Shown: positions 15,912 through 24,971, counted from the stretch's first letter. The stretch is DNA of 34,294 bases from Planctomycetota bacterium (GCA_016793305.1 JAEUHU010000265.1:1-34294), one strand, 5' to 3'. The notes: generated by a model from the sequence alone, not told the origin. Numbers and translations: made by a program.

Positions 15912-18029
15912 ATGCGACGGATGCGGATCGCGCCCGTGCTGCAGCTCCTGCTCGTCCCGATGTTGCTCGGCCAGCAACCGGCACCTGCACCGGCGACGCC
16001 CCCTGGGCCCGCCTCGCCGCAGCAACCGCAGAACCGCCTCGCCACCGAGTCGTCGCCGTACCTGCGCCAGCACCAGCACGACCCGGTGCCGTGGTGGCCG
16101 TTCGGCCCAGAAGCGTTCGCCGAAGCCAAGCGCACGCAGAAGCCGATCTTCCTGAGCATCGGCTTCGCCGCGTGCCACTGGTGCCACGTGATGGCCGCGG
16201 AGTCGTTCGCCGACCCGGCGATCGGCACGTTGCTCGGCGAGCAGTTCGTCTGCATCAAGGTCGACCGCGACCAGCGCCCGGACGTCGACGAGATCTACCT
16301 CGCCGCCGTGCAGGCGATGGGGCGCCAGGGCGGCTGGCCGCTCAGCGTCTGGCTGACTCCCGACGGCAAGCCGTTCTTCGGCGGCACCTACTTTCCGAAG
16401 GAGGACCGCGACGGCCTGCCGGGCTTCCGCCGTGTCTGCGAACGGCTCGCCACCGCGTGGCGGGAGCAGCGCTCCGAGCTCGAGTCCGGCGCCGACCAGC
16501 TGACGAACCACCTGCAGCAGGTGCTGGCGCCACAGGTGCCGCCGGGCGAACTCGCCGGCGAACGGCTCGCGGCGCTGGTCGAGGCATCGCGTGCCCGTTG
16601 GGACCCGACGTTCGCCGGGTTCGGCACGCCGCCGGCCTTCGCACCGAAGTTCCCCAACACCGTCGAACTGCTGGCTCTGCTGCGTGGCCCCGAAGCCGGC
16701 GTGGCGATGGCGACCGAGGCGCTGCGGGCGATGGCGCGTTCGGGCTTGCACGACCAGGTGGGCGGTGGCTTCCACCGCTACACGACCGACCGGGAGTGGC
16801 GGGTGCCGCACTTCGAGAAGATGCTCGCCGACAACGCCCTGCTGGCGATCCTGTGCTTCGAGGCGCAGCGAGCCGGGCACCCGGAGTTCGCCGGGCTCGG
16901 CGCGCGCACGCTCGACTGGCTGTTGCGCGAGTTGGCGTTGTCCGAGGGTGGCTTCGCCGCGAGCCTCGATGCAGTCAGCGAAGGGGTCGAAGGGCGCTTC
17001 TACACCTGGACGATCGCCGAGTTCGACCGGGCGCTCGGCGACGACGCGCGCGCTGCCGCGGCGTGGTTCGGCCTCGATTGCACCGCACCGGCCGAGCTGC
17101 GGCAGGTGCTGGTGCAGCGCCTGCCCGACGGCGAGCCGGGCCCCGCGGCGAAGTTCGCTGCCGCCTGCGAACGGCTGCGCGCCGCCCGGGATGCGCGCGT
17201 GCGGCCGGCGCGCGACGAGCAGGTGGTGCTGGTCGGCAACGGACTGGTACTGCGGGCGCTGGCGCTCGGCCACGCGGCCCTCGGCGAGGTGCGCTACCGG
17301 GACGCGGCCCGCAGCTGCGCCGACTTCCTGCTGCGCGAACTGCGCATCGACGGCCGGCTGCGGCGCACGCAGCACGGCGGTGCTGCGCGCCACGCGGCGT
17401 GCCTCGACGACCACGGGGCCATGGCGCTCGGCCTGCTGGCCCTGTTCGAGATCGACCCCGATCCGCGCTGGCTGCAGGAAGCGCGCGCGATCCTGACGCA
17501 GGCGGTGCAGCACTTCGGCGCCGACGACGGGGGCTTCTACTACACGTCGGACGATGCGGAGGTGCTGGTCGCCCGCAGCAAGAACGCGGTCGACGGGCCG
17601 CTGCCGTCCGGGACGTCGCTCTGTGTCGAAGCGCTGCTGCGGCTCGGCCTGCTGCTCGGCGACGACACCCTGACCGAGCGCGGACTCGCAGCGATCCGCG
17701 CCAACATGATGCTGGTGCGCCGCGATCCGGCGGCACTGGCCGCACTCGTGGCGGCCCTGCAGTTCCACCTCGGCGAGCCGCGCGAGATCGTCGTGGTCGG
17801 CCCGCCGGACGATCCACGCACGCAGGCGCTGCTGCAGGCGGCGTGGGCGCGGCGAACCCCGCGGGTGGTGGCGCATGTGCACGACGGCAACCGCGCGGCG
17901 CTGGAAGCGCTGGCGAAGACGTTCGCCGGCAAGACGCTGCACGACGGGGCACCGGCTGCCTACGTGTGCAAGCGAGGCGTCTGCGAACGACCGACCCACG
18001 ACCCGAAGCAGGTGCGAGGCGAACCATGA
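15912..18029 (+). CDS. Exported DUF255/YyaL-type thioredoxin-domain protein
   Basis: A 705-residue protein of the YyaL/SSP411 (DUF255) family. The thioredoxin-like N-terminal domain carries [19 protein letters not shown] (41-59) and the CHWC motif Cys88/Cys91 ([10 protein letters not shown]), then [13 protein letters not shown] and [20 protein letters not shown]. The remainder is the family's (alpha/alpha)6-barrel, with [28 protein letters not shown] and [11 protein letters not shown]. Length matches the usual 670-700. Unlike most members, it begins with a hydrophobic signal sequence with likely cleavage MLLG/Q21, so it is probably exported; ATG 15921 is an equally good start. The biochemical role of the family is not established. 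The stop overlaps the start of the HIT gene (ATGA). Confidence 0.93.
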   Translation: MRRMRIAPVLQLLLVPMLLGQQPAPAPATPPGPASPQQPQNRLATESSPYLRQHQHDPVPWWPFGPEAFAEAKRTQKPIFLSIGFAACHWCHVMAAESFADPAIGTLLGEQFVCIKVDRDQRPDVDEIYLAAVQAMGRQGGWPLSVWLTPDGKPFFGGTYFPKEDRDGLPGFRRVCERLATAWREQRSELESGADQLTNHLQQVLAPQVPPGELAGERLAALVEASRARWDPTFAGFGTPPAFAPKFPNTVELLALLRGPEAGVAMATEALRAMARSGLHDQVGGGFHRYTTDREWRVPHFEKMLADNALLAILCFEAQRAGHPEFAGLGARTLDWLLRELALSEGGFAASLDAVSEGVEGRFYTWTIAEFDRALGDDARAAAAWFGLDCTAPAELRQVLVQRLPDGEPGPAAKFAAACERLRAARDARVRPARDEQVVLVGNGLVLRALALGHAALGEVRYRDAARSCADFLLRELRIDGRLRRTQHGGAARHAACLDDHGAMALGLLALFEIDPDPRWLQEARAILTQAVQHFGADDGGFYYTSDDAEVLVARSKNAVDGPLPSGTSLCVEALLRLGLLLGDDTLTERGLAAIRANMMLVRRDPAALAALVAALQFHLGEPREIVVVGPPDDPRTQALLQAAWARRTPRVVAHVHDGNRAALEALAKTFAGKTLHDGAPAAYVCKRGVCERPTHDPKQVRGEP

Positions 18030-18418
18030 CGGCTCCGAACTTCCTCGACATCGTCGCCGGCAGAAAACCCGTGCACGTGGTCGCGCGCGACGCGCGGCAC
18101 GTCGCGTGGCTCGCCGAACGGCCGGTGCGGCCCGGCCACGTGGTCGTCGCCACGACCGAGGTCGCCGACAGCTTCCTCGATCTCGACGAAGCGCGGCACG
18201 CCGCGTTGTGGGCGTTCGTGCGCGAGGTGGCGCTGCGGCTGCGCGAACGGTTGCCGTGCCAGCGCGTCTGCGTCAGTGTGATCGGCTGGGTGGTGCGGCA
18301 CGCACACGTGCACCTCGTGCCGACCGACGCGCCGGGGCAGGTGCCCGGTCTCGACGGGCCGCCGCTGCCGGCGGAGCAGATGGCGGCGATCGCCACGCGG
18401 CTGGCGAGCGATCGCTGA
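18026..18418 (+). CDS. HIT-family protein (nucleotide hydrolase/transferase)
   Basis: A 130-residue cytosolic protein with the histidine triad HAHVHLVP (His92, His94, His96), the nucleophile-bearing motif of Hint/Fhit-type enzymes that cleave nucleotide phosphoramidates or dinucleoside polyphosphates. The rest fits: an N-terminal [20 protein letters not shown] strand-helix element, and [18 protein letters not shown] as the catalytic segment; the N-terminal Cys motif of Hint zinc sites is absent. GAGG lies 6 bases before the ATG. It overlaps the preceding gene by 4 bases and is the last gene of the plus-strand run. Confidence 0.93.
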   Translation: MTAPNFLDIVAGRKPVHVVARDARHVAWLAERPVRPGHVVVATTEVADSFLDLDEARHAALWAFVREVALRLRERLPCQRVCVSVIGWVVRHAHVHLVPTDAPGQVPGLDGPPLPAEQMAAIATRLASDR

Positions 18419-18447
18419 GCCGGCAGGGCCGGGCTCGCGTCGGCTCA
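18416..18447. terminator. Inverted repeat spanning both convergent stop codons
   Basis: TGAGCCG (18416-18422) and CGGCTCA (18441-18447) are perfect inverted repeats around an 18-base GC-rich loop. The left arm contains the HIT gene stop (TGA), the right arm the stop of the minus-strand gene (TCA read in reverse). It could end transcription from both sides, although no T-run is present. Confidence 0.4.
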
Positions 18448-18780
18448 GCGCCAGCTCTGCGAACTGCCGGCGAACACGTCCTCGCCGTCGCAGGTGCGCA
18501 GGTAGTCGCGGAACGCCTGCAGGAACCAGTCGAGTTCGTCGGCGGTCGCCGGCGGCAGCTGCTGGCGGGTGCCGGCGGAGCCGAGCCGCTGTGCCAGGTC
18601 CTGGAACGGCGGCGTCGCCAGCAGGAACGCCGGGAAGTCGTCGTCGGGGCGCGGTGCTTCGGCCAGCTGGCGCAGCCGCGTGAGCCAGGATTCCTGTTCG
18701 TGCTGCATCTGCCGACGGGTCGTACGGCGTTGCTGCAGCGTGATGGCGCGGGGGTCGGCGAGGAAGTCGTAGGTGTCCAC
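18445..18780 (-). CDS. Small hypothetical protein
   Basis: An open frame of 111 codons from a GTG at 18780 (GGAG about 7 bases upstream) to 18445. The product is mostly helical and charged: VDTYDFLADPRAITLQQ at the start, then an Arg/Gln/Glu-rich helix (RQMQHEQESWLTRLRQLAE) and a C-terminal DELDWFLQAFRDYLRTCDGE. No signal peptide, membrane segment or recognised domain is seen. No in-frame ATG lies upstream within the intergenic gap, so the GTG start is a choice by position. It is divergent from the GNAT gene across 63 bases. I cannot name a function. Confidence 0.6.
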   Translation of the reverse strand: MDTYDFLADPRAITLQQRRTTRRQMQHEQESWLTRLRQLAEAPRPDDDFPAFLLATPPFQDLAQRLGSAGTRQQLPPATADELDWFLQAFRDYLRTCDGEDVFAGSSQSWR

Positions 18781-18843
18781 TGCGGTCTCCGAGATCAGAA
18801 CGCCGTGGCTGATCGACCGACGGCATGGGATTCTTGAGTCGCC

Positions 18844-19662
18844 ATGGCCCTGCCGCACTGCCGCGAACTGCTGCTCGACGACCCGCACGTGGAGGCGCTC
18901 GTGCTCGCCGCCGGTGTGCACGGGGTCTACGTGCGCAACGCACTGGCCGCCGGGGAAGGCGACGGCGTGGTGGTCTCGGTCGACGAAACGGACGTGGCGC
19001 TGGCCTGGTTCGGGCGCCGCGGCAACCTCGTGCTGCTCGGCGACGAAGCGGCGCTGCGCAGCGAGCTGCTGGTGCGCGCCTGCACCGAAGCGGTGGTCGC
19101 GGCCGCCCGGCCGTGGCGCCTCGTGATGGGGCCGGAGGTCTGGGTCGAGGCGCTGCGCGAACGCGGCCCGTTCACGCCGCTCGTCTGCCGCGACCAGATC
19201 TACTACGCGGGCTCGGCCGCGACCCACTGCCGCGAGTTCGCGTTCGACGAGGTCCGACCGGCCCAGCGCGCCGATCGCGAACGTCTGGTGCAGGCGACGC
19301 TGCTGCTGAACGCCAGCGACCTGAACGTCGATCCGTCGCGCGTCGATCGCCGCTGGTTGCGCGACACGATCGACGAACGCATCGCCGACGGCTCGACGCG
19401 CGTGATCGGGCCGCCGGCCGGCATCACCTGCAAGCTCGAGATCGGCAGCGACGGGCCGGGGGGGCAGGTGCTCGAGGGCGTGTTCACGTTCCCCGAGCAA
19501 CGAGGCCGCCACCTCGCCACGCGCCTCGTCGCCAGCTGCCTCGCCGCGGCTCCGGGTGCGGTGAGTCTGCATGTCGGCCAGCACAACCGGCCGGCGCGGG
19601 CCGCCTACGAACGCGCCGGCATGCAGGAGGTCGCGCGCTGCCGGTTGTTGCTGCTCGGCTGA
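18844..19662 (+). CDS. GNAT-family N-acetyltransferase with an N-terminal DUF4081-like domain
   Basis: A 272-residue cytosolic protein. Residues about 200-270 form a GNAT acyl-CoA-binding half: GQVLEGVFTFPEQRGRHLA, then SLHVGQHNRPARAAYERAGM, the classic beta4-alpha3 and beta5-alpha4 sequence with N-x-x-A-x-x-x-Y near the end. The acyl-CoA loop reads RGRHLA, with His where Gly is usual and Ala at the last position. Residues 1-150 resemble the DUF4081 domain found before some GNAT domains (VVSVDETDVALAWFGRRGN, RPWRLVMGPEVWVEAL). The acceptor is unknown; small molecules or protein N-termini are both possible. The gene is flanked by unrelated genes on the opposite strand. Confidence 0.87.
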   Translation: MALPHCRELLLDDPHVEALVLAAGVHGVYVRNALAAGEGDGVVVSVDETDVALAWFGRRGNLVLLGDEAALRSELLVRACTEAVVAAARPWRLVMGPEVWVEALRERGPFTPLVCRDQIYYAGSAATHCREFAFDEVRPAQRADRERLVQATLLLNASDLNVDPSRVDRRWLRDTIDERIADGSTRVIGPPAGITCKLEIGSDGPGGQVLEGVFTFPEQRGRHLATRLVASCLAAAPGAVSLHVGQHNRPARAAYERAGMQEVARCRLLLLG

Positions 19663-19664
19663 CG

Positions 19665-19687
19665 GGCTGCGAGCGATCGGCGCAGCC
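19665..19687. terminator. Hairpin between convergent GNAT and TPR lipoprotein genes
   Basis: GGCTGCG (19665-19671) and CGCAGCC (19681-19687) form a perfect 7-bp GC-rich stem with a 9-base loop in the 27-base gap between two convergent stops. Its position and symmetry suit a two-way terminator; no T-run follows on either strand. Confidence 0.45.
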
Positions 19688-19689
19688 GC

Positions 19690-21429
19690 CTAGCGCAGCA
19701 GGAACGCGTAGGCGAGCTCGGGTGCCGACAGCGGGTGCTGGCACGGCCGCCGCAGGTGCAGCTGCAACATCTCGGCGTGCAGCGTGCTGCGCAGGGTCGT
19801 GGCTTCGTCGCTGCGTCCGGCGGCGGCGAGACCGCGCGCGAGCAACGCCTTCGTCAACGGCGACGACGACAGGCGGGCCGCGCGCGCCAGCTGGCTCTGC
19901 ATGTCGGCGACCTCGCCGCGCCGTTCGTGGGCATAGGCCTGCAACAGGGCCACGAACATGCTGTCGCCGCCGTGGCCAAGTCGTTCCTCGAGACCGATCG
20001 GCACGGCGCCGGTGCGGGCCACGTCGAGCATGCCGCCGAGGAACGCCGCGGCGTCGGCGATCGCGGTGGTGGCGTGCTGGGCCTGGGCGACCGCCAGCAG
20101 CGGCGGCAGGCTGTCGTGCTCGCCGAGGCGCACCAGCAGCGTGCCGCGTTCGGCGAACTCGCCGACGTGTTCGGCGAGCTGCAGCGGATGGCGCAGCAGC
20201 CAGTCGAGGTCGAGGCGGAGGAACTGCCGCGCGCGGCCTTCGTCGCCGGCGAGCAATGCCTCGGCGGCCAGCATCGCCAGCAGCTGCCGTTGCACCGCGC
20301 TGTCGTCGAGCGGGTCGCGCAGCGACTCGAGCAGCGCGCGCAGCTCGGCGCTGCGGCCGGCACTGTGCAGCGCGATCGCGCGCGGCAGCACGGTCCAGGC
20401 CGCCGGCAGGCGCACCGCGGCGCGTTCGAAGGCGATCGCGGCGTTCTGCGGGTCGCCGCTGCCGAGCAGCGCCCAGCCGAGGTGGTAGGCGACGATCGCG
20501 TGCTGCGGCAGGCGCTCGACCAGCGGCAGCAGGGCGAGCTTCGCCCCAGCGAAGTCGGCCAGGAAATTGCGCGCGATACCTTCGGTCAGCATCGGCTCGG
20601 CGTCGTGCGGGCGTTCGCGAGCCGTGACCCGCGCCAGCTGCAGCAGTTCCTGGTCGAGTGCCTGGGTGTGCTCGGGATCGAGCGACGCGCGGGCCAGCAG
20701 CAGCGTGCGGGCCAGGCGATGGCGTGTGGTCGGCAGCAGGCGGTTCTCGTAGCCGAGCGCCTCGCGAGCGGTGCGTTCGGCGGTCGTGAAGTCGCCGCGC
20801 AGCAGCAGCAACGAGGCCATGCCGTCGAGCACGAACGGCGCGGCACCGTCGCGTGCCCGGGCGCTGCGCAGCGCCTGCAGCGCCGCCCCGTGGCCGCCGT
20901 CGCGCAACAGCGTCTCGGCGTCGTCGACGGCGCGCACGACCTTCGGATCGGCCGAGGTGCCGAGGGCCACCGGCACCGGGGCCGGGGCGTCTTCACCGAG
21001 CGAGAGACGCGTGGCCCAGGCGAGCCGATCGATCGCCGCCGGCAGGCCGTCGCCGGCCCAGCGCTCGCCGGCCAGCAGCCGCTTGCCGGTGGCATCGCGC
21101 AGCGACACCCACAACGAGCCGGTGGTGGGGTCGAGGTCGAGTTCGAGTTCGGGCACCGAGCGACTGGTGCCCTCGTCGAAGGCGAACGCCGCCGTTTGCC
21201 GCAAGGCGTGCCGCCACCACACCAGCGCCGTGCGCCAGTCCGGTTCGTCCGGCACCCGTTCGGCCAGCACGGTGCGGAACGGCTGGCCGGCAGGCCAGCG
21301 CACCACCACCGGCACGTCCGGGCGCTGCATCTCGGGCTGGCCCTTGGGGCCGCCGTGGCACGAGACCCCGACGCTGGCGAACGCCGCGAGCAGCAGGCGC
21401 GAGAACGGGTGGAGCCAGGGGGCGGGCAC
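19690..21429 (-). CDS. Putative TPR-repeat lipoprotein of unknown function
   Basis: A 579-residue protein from a GTG at 21429. The N-terminus has a hydrophobic stretch (FSRLLLAAFASVG) ending in VSC; Cys24 may be a lipidation site, but the residue at -3 is Gly, so the lipobox is weak. Residues about 30-160 form a domain of unknown fold (PVVVRWPAGQPFRTVLAERV to DRLAWATRLSLGE). From about 170 to the end, TPR-like helix pairs follow (DAETLLRDGGHGAALQALRS, AYHLGWALLGSGDPQNAAIA). No ribosome binding site precedes the GTG, and the only nearby ATG is out of frame, so the exact start is uncertain. The gene is divergent from the 376-residue secreted protein gene across 67 bases. Confidence 0.78.
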   Translation of the reverse strand: MPAPWLHPFSRLLLAAFASVGVSCHGGPKGQPEMQRPDVPVVVRWPAGQPFRTVLAERVPDEPDWRTALVWWRHALRQTAAFAFDEGTSRSVPELELDLDPTTGSLWVSLRDATGKRLLAGERWAGDGLPAAIDRLAWATRLSLGEDAPAPVPVALGTSADPKVVRAVDDAETLLRDGGHGAALQALRSARARDGAAPFVLDGMASLLLLRGDFTTAERTAREALGYENRLLPTTRHRLARTLLLARASLDPEHTQALDQELLQLARVTARERPHDAEPMLTEGIARNFLADFAGAKLALLPLVERLPQHAIVAYHLGWALLGSGDPQNAAIAFERAAVRLPAAWTVLPRAIALHSAGRSAELRALLESLRDPLDDSAVQRQLLAMLAAEALLAGDEGRARQFLRLDLDWLLRHPLQLAEHVGEFAERGTLLVRLGEHDSLPPLLAVAQAQHATTAIADAAAFLGGMLDVARTGAVPIGLEERLGHGGDSMFVALLQAYAHERRGEVADMQSQLARAARLSSSPLTKALLARGLAAAGRSDEATTLRSTLHAEMLQLHLRRPCQHPLSAPELAYAFLLR

Positions 21430-21496
21430 GCCGGCAGCATGCTGGGCCGGGTGGCGCGACTCAACGCGCTGGCCTGGGAATGCCGATGCCATCGGC

Positions 21497-22627
21497 ATGT
21501 CGCTCCGGCTGCTGTCGAGTGTGCTGATCTTCACGGTGGGTGCGTTCGCCCAGGCCCAGCCCGGCGGGCGCCCCGGGCCGCAGCCGGCCCCGACCACGAC
21601 GCCGCCGAAGGAGCCGGGCAAGGCGACGGCGCCGAAGCCGGCCGGGACGGCGGGCGGCAGCGGATCGATCAGCACGATGCAGTTCGATCCGGAGACCGGC
21701 TGGCCGATCGTGGGGCCGAAGCCGGCTGCCGAACCGGCCACGACGCCGCCCGCCAAGGTCGGCGCCGAGCCGGCCGCCGCCGCGAATCCCACGAACCCCG
21801 CGAACCCGTCGAGTCCGACGAACGCAGGGGGGAGCCGGGATGCCGACGGGGCGACGCGTTTCGCTGCGTTCGAGCGTCGGCCGCCGCAGGAGCCGACGCC
21901 GAACGCGCCGCCGCTGGTGTCCGGCACCGAGCTCGGTTCGCCGCTGAACGACGTGTTCAAGGCCGTGCGCACGCCCGGCGAGTGGAAGAAGCTCGAAGGC
22001 GTGGTGGTCTGGTGGCGGCTCACCACCTTCGGCGAGCAGGGCGAGGAGATCGGCCTGCGCGAGGTCACGCACACCGCCGACTGCCGGTTCAGCGAGCGCG
22101 ACCGGCTCGAGTACCAGGACGGGCGCACGTTCGGGCGCCTGGGCGCGCAGGTGTTCGCCGAGTTGCGCGGCATGCCCTGGCCGACGCTGAACGACGTGGC
22201 GAGCCAGGACCTGATGCTGTTCGGCCTGCACCTGCGCACGCCGTGGTTGTTCGGGGAGGCGCGCGACTTCGTGGTGCTGCAGAAGGACGTCGAGGAACGC
22301 TCCGGCGAGCGCTACGTGCGCATCGTGCTCGAACGGCGTCCGCCAGCCTCGCTGGAGATCGTCGGTCCGGAGCTCGATCCGAAGCCGCGCGATCGCTTCG
22401 AGCTGCTGTGCGATCCGTCGTCGGGGCAGCCGCGCGAACTGGTGCACCGCTTCGCCAGCAGCCTGGCGACGCGGCGGGTGCTGCTCGAGGACTGGCAGGA
22501 GTTCGAAGGCGTGCGGATCCCGCACCGCCGCACCTACGTCGACGAGGCGATGCGGCCGAAGACGCGGCTCGAGATCCTGCGCATCGCCAAGCAGCGCACC
22601 AGCGAGCGCGACTTCCGTCTGCTGTAG
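21497..22627 (+). CDS. Secreted protein of unknown function with a Pro/Ala-rich linker
   Basis: A 376-residue protein: signal peptide with likely cleavage GAFA/Q19, then about 115 residues rich in Pro, Ala, Gly and Thr including the small repeat NPTNPANPSSPTN, and a folded domain from about 155 to the end. The folded part has alternating strands (EWKKLEGVVVWWRLTTFG, SGERYVRIVLERRPPA, DRFELLCDPSSGQPRELVHR) and ends with GVRIPHRRTYVDE. The pattern of a ligand-type 'dpksgqPrelvhr...gvriPhr' resembles LolA/LppX-type outer-membrane-lipoprotein sorting folds, but this is inference only. An ATG at 21497 gives the signal peptide; longer in-frame ORFs upstream are shadow sequence on the opposite strand of the TPR gene. 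Confidence 0.78.
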   Translation: MSLRLLSSVLIFTVGAFAQAQPGGRPGPQPAPTTTPPKEPGKATAPKPAGTAGGSGSISTMQFDPETGWPIVGPKPAAEPATTPPAKVGAEPAAAANPTNPANPSSPTNAGGSRDADGATRFAAFERRPPQEPTPNAPPLVSGTELGSPLNDVFKAVRTPGEWKKLEGVVVWWRLTTFGEQGEEIGLREVTHTADCRFSERDRLEYQDGRTFGRLGAQVFAELRGMPWPTLNDVASQDLMLFGLHLRTPWLFGEARDFVVLQKDVEERSGERYVRIVLERRPPASLEIVGPELDPKPRDRFELLCDPSSGQPRELVHRFASSLATRRVLLEDWQEFEGVRIPHRRTYVDEAMRPKTRLEILRIAKQRTSERDFRLL

Positions 22628-22650
22628 CCGCACCGCGGCCACCGGCATGG

Positions 22651-23460
22651 CTACTGGAACTTCGCGCCGCCGGCGATCCACTGCCGCAGCAAGTCGAGCT
22701 CGGCAGCCGTCGGCTGCTTCTTGCCCTCGGGTGGCATGTGGTCCTCGTCGTCGAGCGGCAGCAGGCAGCGCTGCAGCAACGGGCTCTCGTCGGGCCTGCC
22801 GGCGACGACCACCGGCCCGGTCTCGCCGCCCTTCTGCACTCCCTCGGCGGTGGTCAGCAGCAGTTCGCCCTTCAACTTGTCCGGGTTGTGGCACTGCACG
22901 CAGACGCGTTCGAGCATCGGCTGGGCCAAGGCTGCGAACGGGGACGTCACCGGTGCCCGGTCGCTCGTCGAGGGCTGCTGCGCCGGCGGCAGTGTCGTGC
23001 CGAGCGGACTGCTCGGCTGGTCCTTCGCCGGTTGCAGAGGAGCGAACAGGAAGTCCTTGCCGTGGGTCAACGAACCGCCGAGGTGACCGACGGGCACCAT
23101 CGCGACGAGCGCCCCGAGCAGCGTGAGCCGCAGCGGCAGGCGGCCAGGCCGGAACGACAGGATCAGCAGCCAGAGGCACAACGCACCGAGCACGATGCCG
23201 GCGGTCTTGTGCTGGCTCAGCAGTTCGCCGCCGCCGTCCTGTTCGCCGCCGAGCACGAGCCCCGACGCCATCGCCAGGGCGCCGCTGAGGCCGGTCAGCA
23301 CCGCGAGAGCCTGCACGACGCCCGGCAGCGGGGTGCGACGCAGCAGCAGCGGCCCGAACTCGAACATCGCCATCGCCGGCAGCAGACCGAACGGGGCGTG
23401 CAGCAGCAGGGGATGGGCTCGGCCGAACACGGCGAGCCACGGCGACAGATCGGCCAGCAT
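22651..23460 (-). CDS. DUF2231 membrane protein fused to a planctomycete cytochrome c domain
   Basis: A 269-residue membrane protein and last gene of the planctomycete cytochrome operon. Residues about 10-130 form a DUF2231-type domain (HPLLLHAPFGLLPAMAMFEFG at 16-36 and further helices at about 48-68, 85-102 and 110-128). Residues about 165-269 are a PSC1-type c-type cytochrome domain: heme site CVQCH, then DKLKGELLLTT, and a C-terminal HMPPEGKKQPT, typical of planctomycete-type cytochromes with Met as axial ligand. The heme domain should lie in the periplasm. It follows the DUF1501 gene after 45 bases. Confidence 0.9.
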   Translation of the reverse strand: MLADLSPWLAVFGRAHPLLLHAPFGLLPAMAMFEFGPLLLRRTPLPGVVQALAVLTGLSGALAMASGLVLGGEQDGGGELLSQHKTAGIVLGALCLWLLILSFRPGRLPLRLTLLGALVAMVPVGHLGGSLTHGKDFLFAPLQPAKDQPSSPLGTTLPPAQQPSTSDRAPVTSPFAALAQPMLERVCVQCHNPDKLKGELLLTTAEGVQKGGETGPVVVAGRPDESPLLQRCLLPLDDEDHMPPEGKKQPTAAELDLLRQWIAGGAKFQ

Positions 23461-23505
23461 GCGGACAGGCTAGCGACCGTTCGCAGCGGGGCCAACGCCG
23501 CCGGG

Positions 23506-24969
23506 TCAGGCGAGCAGCTGCGGCACCACCCGACCGGCGACGTCCGTCAGCCGGAAGTCGCGGCCCTGGTGGCGGAACGTCAGCCGTTCGTGGTCGAAGC
23601 CGAGCAGGTGCAGCAGCGTCGCGTGCAGGTCGTGCACCGACACCGGATCGCGCACGATGTTGTAGCCGTGGTCGCAGGTCTCGCCGTGCACATGCCCGGC
23701 TCGCACCCCGCCGCCGGCGAGCCACATCGAGAAGCAGCGCGGATGGTGGTCGCGGCCGTAGTCGTCGCGCGACAAGCCTCCCTGGCTGTAGACCGTTCGG
23801 CCGAACTCGCCGCCGAACGTCACCAGTGTGTCGTCGAGCAGCCCCCGCCGGCGCAGGTCGGTCAGCAGGGCGGCGATCGGCCGGTCGATCGCCTTGCACT
23901 GCAGCCGCAGTTCGGCGGGCAGGTTGCCGTGCTGGTCCCAGCCGCGCATGTAGAGCTGGACGAACCGCACGCCGCGCTCGCACAGCCGCCGTGCTTGCAG
24001 GCAGCTGCTGGCGAACGTGCCGGGGCGCTTCGCCTCTTCGCCGTAGAGCGCCCACGTCGACGCGGGCTCGTCGGCGACGTCGACCAGTTCGGGCACCGAC
24101 GTCTGCATGCGGAACGCCATCTCCTGTTGCGCAATGCGGGCCTCGACCTCGGGGTCGAGCGAGCGCGCGAACGTGTGGCGGTCGAGTTCGCCGACCAGGT
24201 CGAGCATGGCGCGGCGGTCCTGGCGCTGCAGCCCCGCTGGATCCTGCAGGAACAGCACCGGATCGCCGCTGCTGCGCAGCTTGCAGCCCTGGTGCTCGCT
24301 CGGCAGGAAGCCGTTGCCCCAGAAGCGCGCCGCCAGCGCCTGCATGTTGCCGAAGCCCTGGGTGATCAGCACCACGAAGGTCGGCAGGTCGCGGTTCTCG
24401 GTGCCGAGCCCGTAGCTGGCCCACGAGCCGAAGCTCGGCCGGCCCGGCTGCTGCGTGCCGGTCTGCACGAACGTGATCGCCGGCTCGTGGTTGATCGCCT
24501 CGGTGTGCATCGAGCGCACCAGGCACAGCTCGTGGGCGACACTGCCGAGGTGCGGCAGCAGTTCGCTGAGCCACAGCCCGTCGCCGCCGTTGTCGTGCCG
24601 CGTCCAGCGGAACATCGACGGCGCGATCGGGAAGCGGGTCTGGCCGCTGGTCATGCCGGTCAGCCGTTGGCCGCCCCGCACCGAGTCCGGCAGGTCCTGG
24701 TCGTACCAGTCGGTGAGCTTCGGCTTGTGGTCGAACAGGTCGAGCTGGCTCGGCCCGCCTTCCATGTGCAGCGAGATCACGCGGCGCGCGCGTGGTGCGA
24801 AGTGCGGGCCGCGCCCGGGCTCGTCGTGCGGGTTCGGGCCGACCCGGGGCGAGGCGGCCGCGAGGTTCTCGGCCAGCGCCGTGCTGGCCAGTGCCGCCGA
24901 CAGGCCCGCAGCCCCGCGGGCGAAGAAGCGCCGCCGCGTGCAGGCGGCCGGTTGCAGGAACGGGTCCAT
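23506..24969 (-). CDS. Tat-exported DUF1501 protein
   Basis: A 487-residue protein of the planctomycete DUF1501 family (alkaline-phosphatase/sulfatase-like fold). The Tat motif is TRRRFFARGAAG at about 12-23. Diagnostic motifs are HMEGGPSQLDLFDHKP, WASYGLGTENRDLPTFVVL, YMRGWDQHGNL, TLVTFGGEFGRT and GRDHHPRCFSMWLAGGGVRAG, in the usual order. Members are nearly always encoded next to DUF1549/DUF1553 cytochromes, as here; the substrate is not established. The ATG at 24969 is 2 bases after the DUF1549 stop, so the pair is co-translated. The upstream in-frame extension lies within DUF1549 coding sequence and is a shadow. Confidence 0.95.
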   Translation of the reverse strand: MDPFLQPAACTRRRFFARGAAGLSAALASTALAENLAAASPRVGPNPHDEPGRGPHFAPRARRVISLHMEGGPSQLDLFDHKPKLTDWYDQDLPDSVRGGQRLTGMTSGQTRFPIAPSMFRWTRHDNGGDGLWLSELLPHLGSVAHELCLVRSMHTEAINHEPAITFVQTGTQQPGRPSFGSWASYGLGTENRDLPTFVVLITQGFGNMQALAARFWGNGFLPSEHQGCKLRSSGDPVLFLQDPAGLQRQDRRAMLDLVGELDRHTFARSLDPEVEARIAQQEMAFRMQTSVPELVDVADEPASTWALYGEEAKRPGTFASSCLQARRLCERGVRFVQLYMRGWDQHGNLPAELRLQCKAIDRPIAALLTDLRRRGLLDDTLVTFGGEFGRTVYSQGGLSRDDYGRDHHPRCFSMWLAGGGVRAGHVHGETCDHGYNIVRDPVSVHDLHATLLHLLGFDHERLTFRHQGRDFRLTDVAGRVVPQLLA

Positions 24970-24971
24970 GG

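Noticed and set aside
18829..18834. GATTCT as a -10 element for the GNAT gene
   Set aside because: It matches the other candidates poorly and lies only 9 bases from the start; the evidence is too thin to list.
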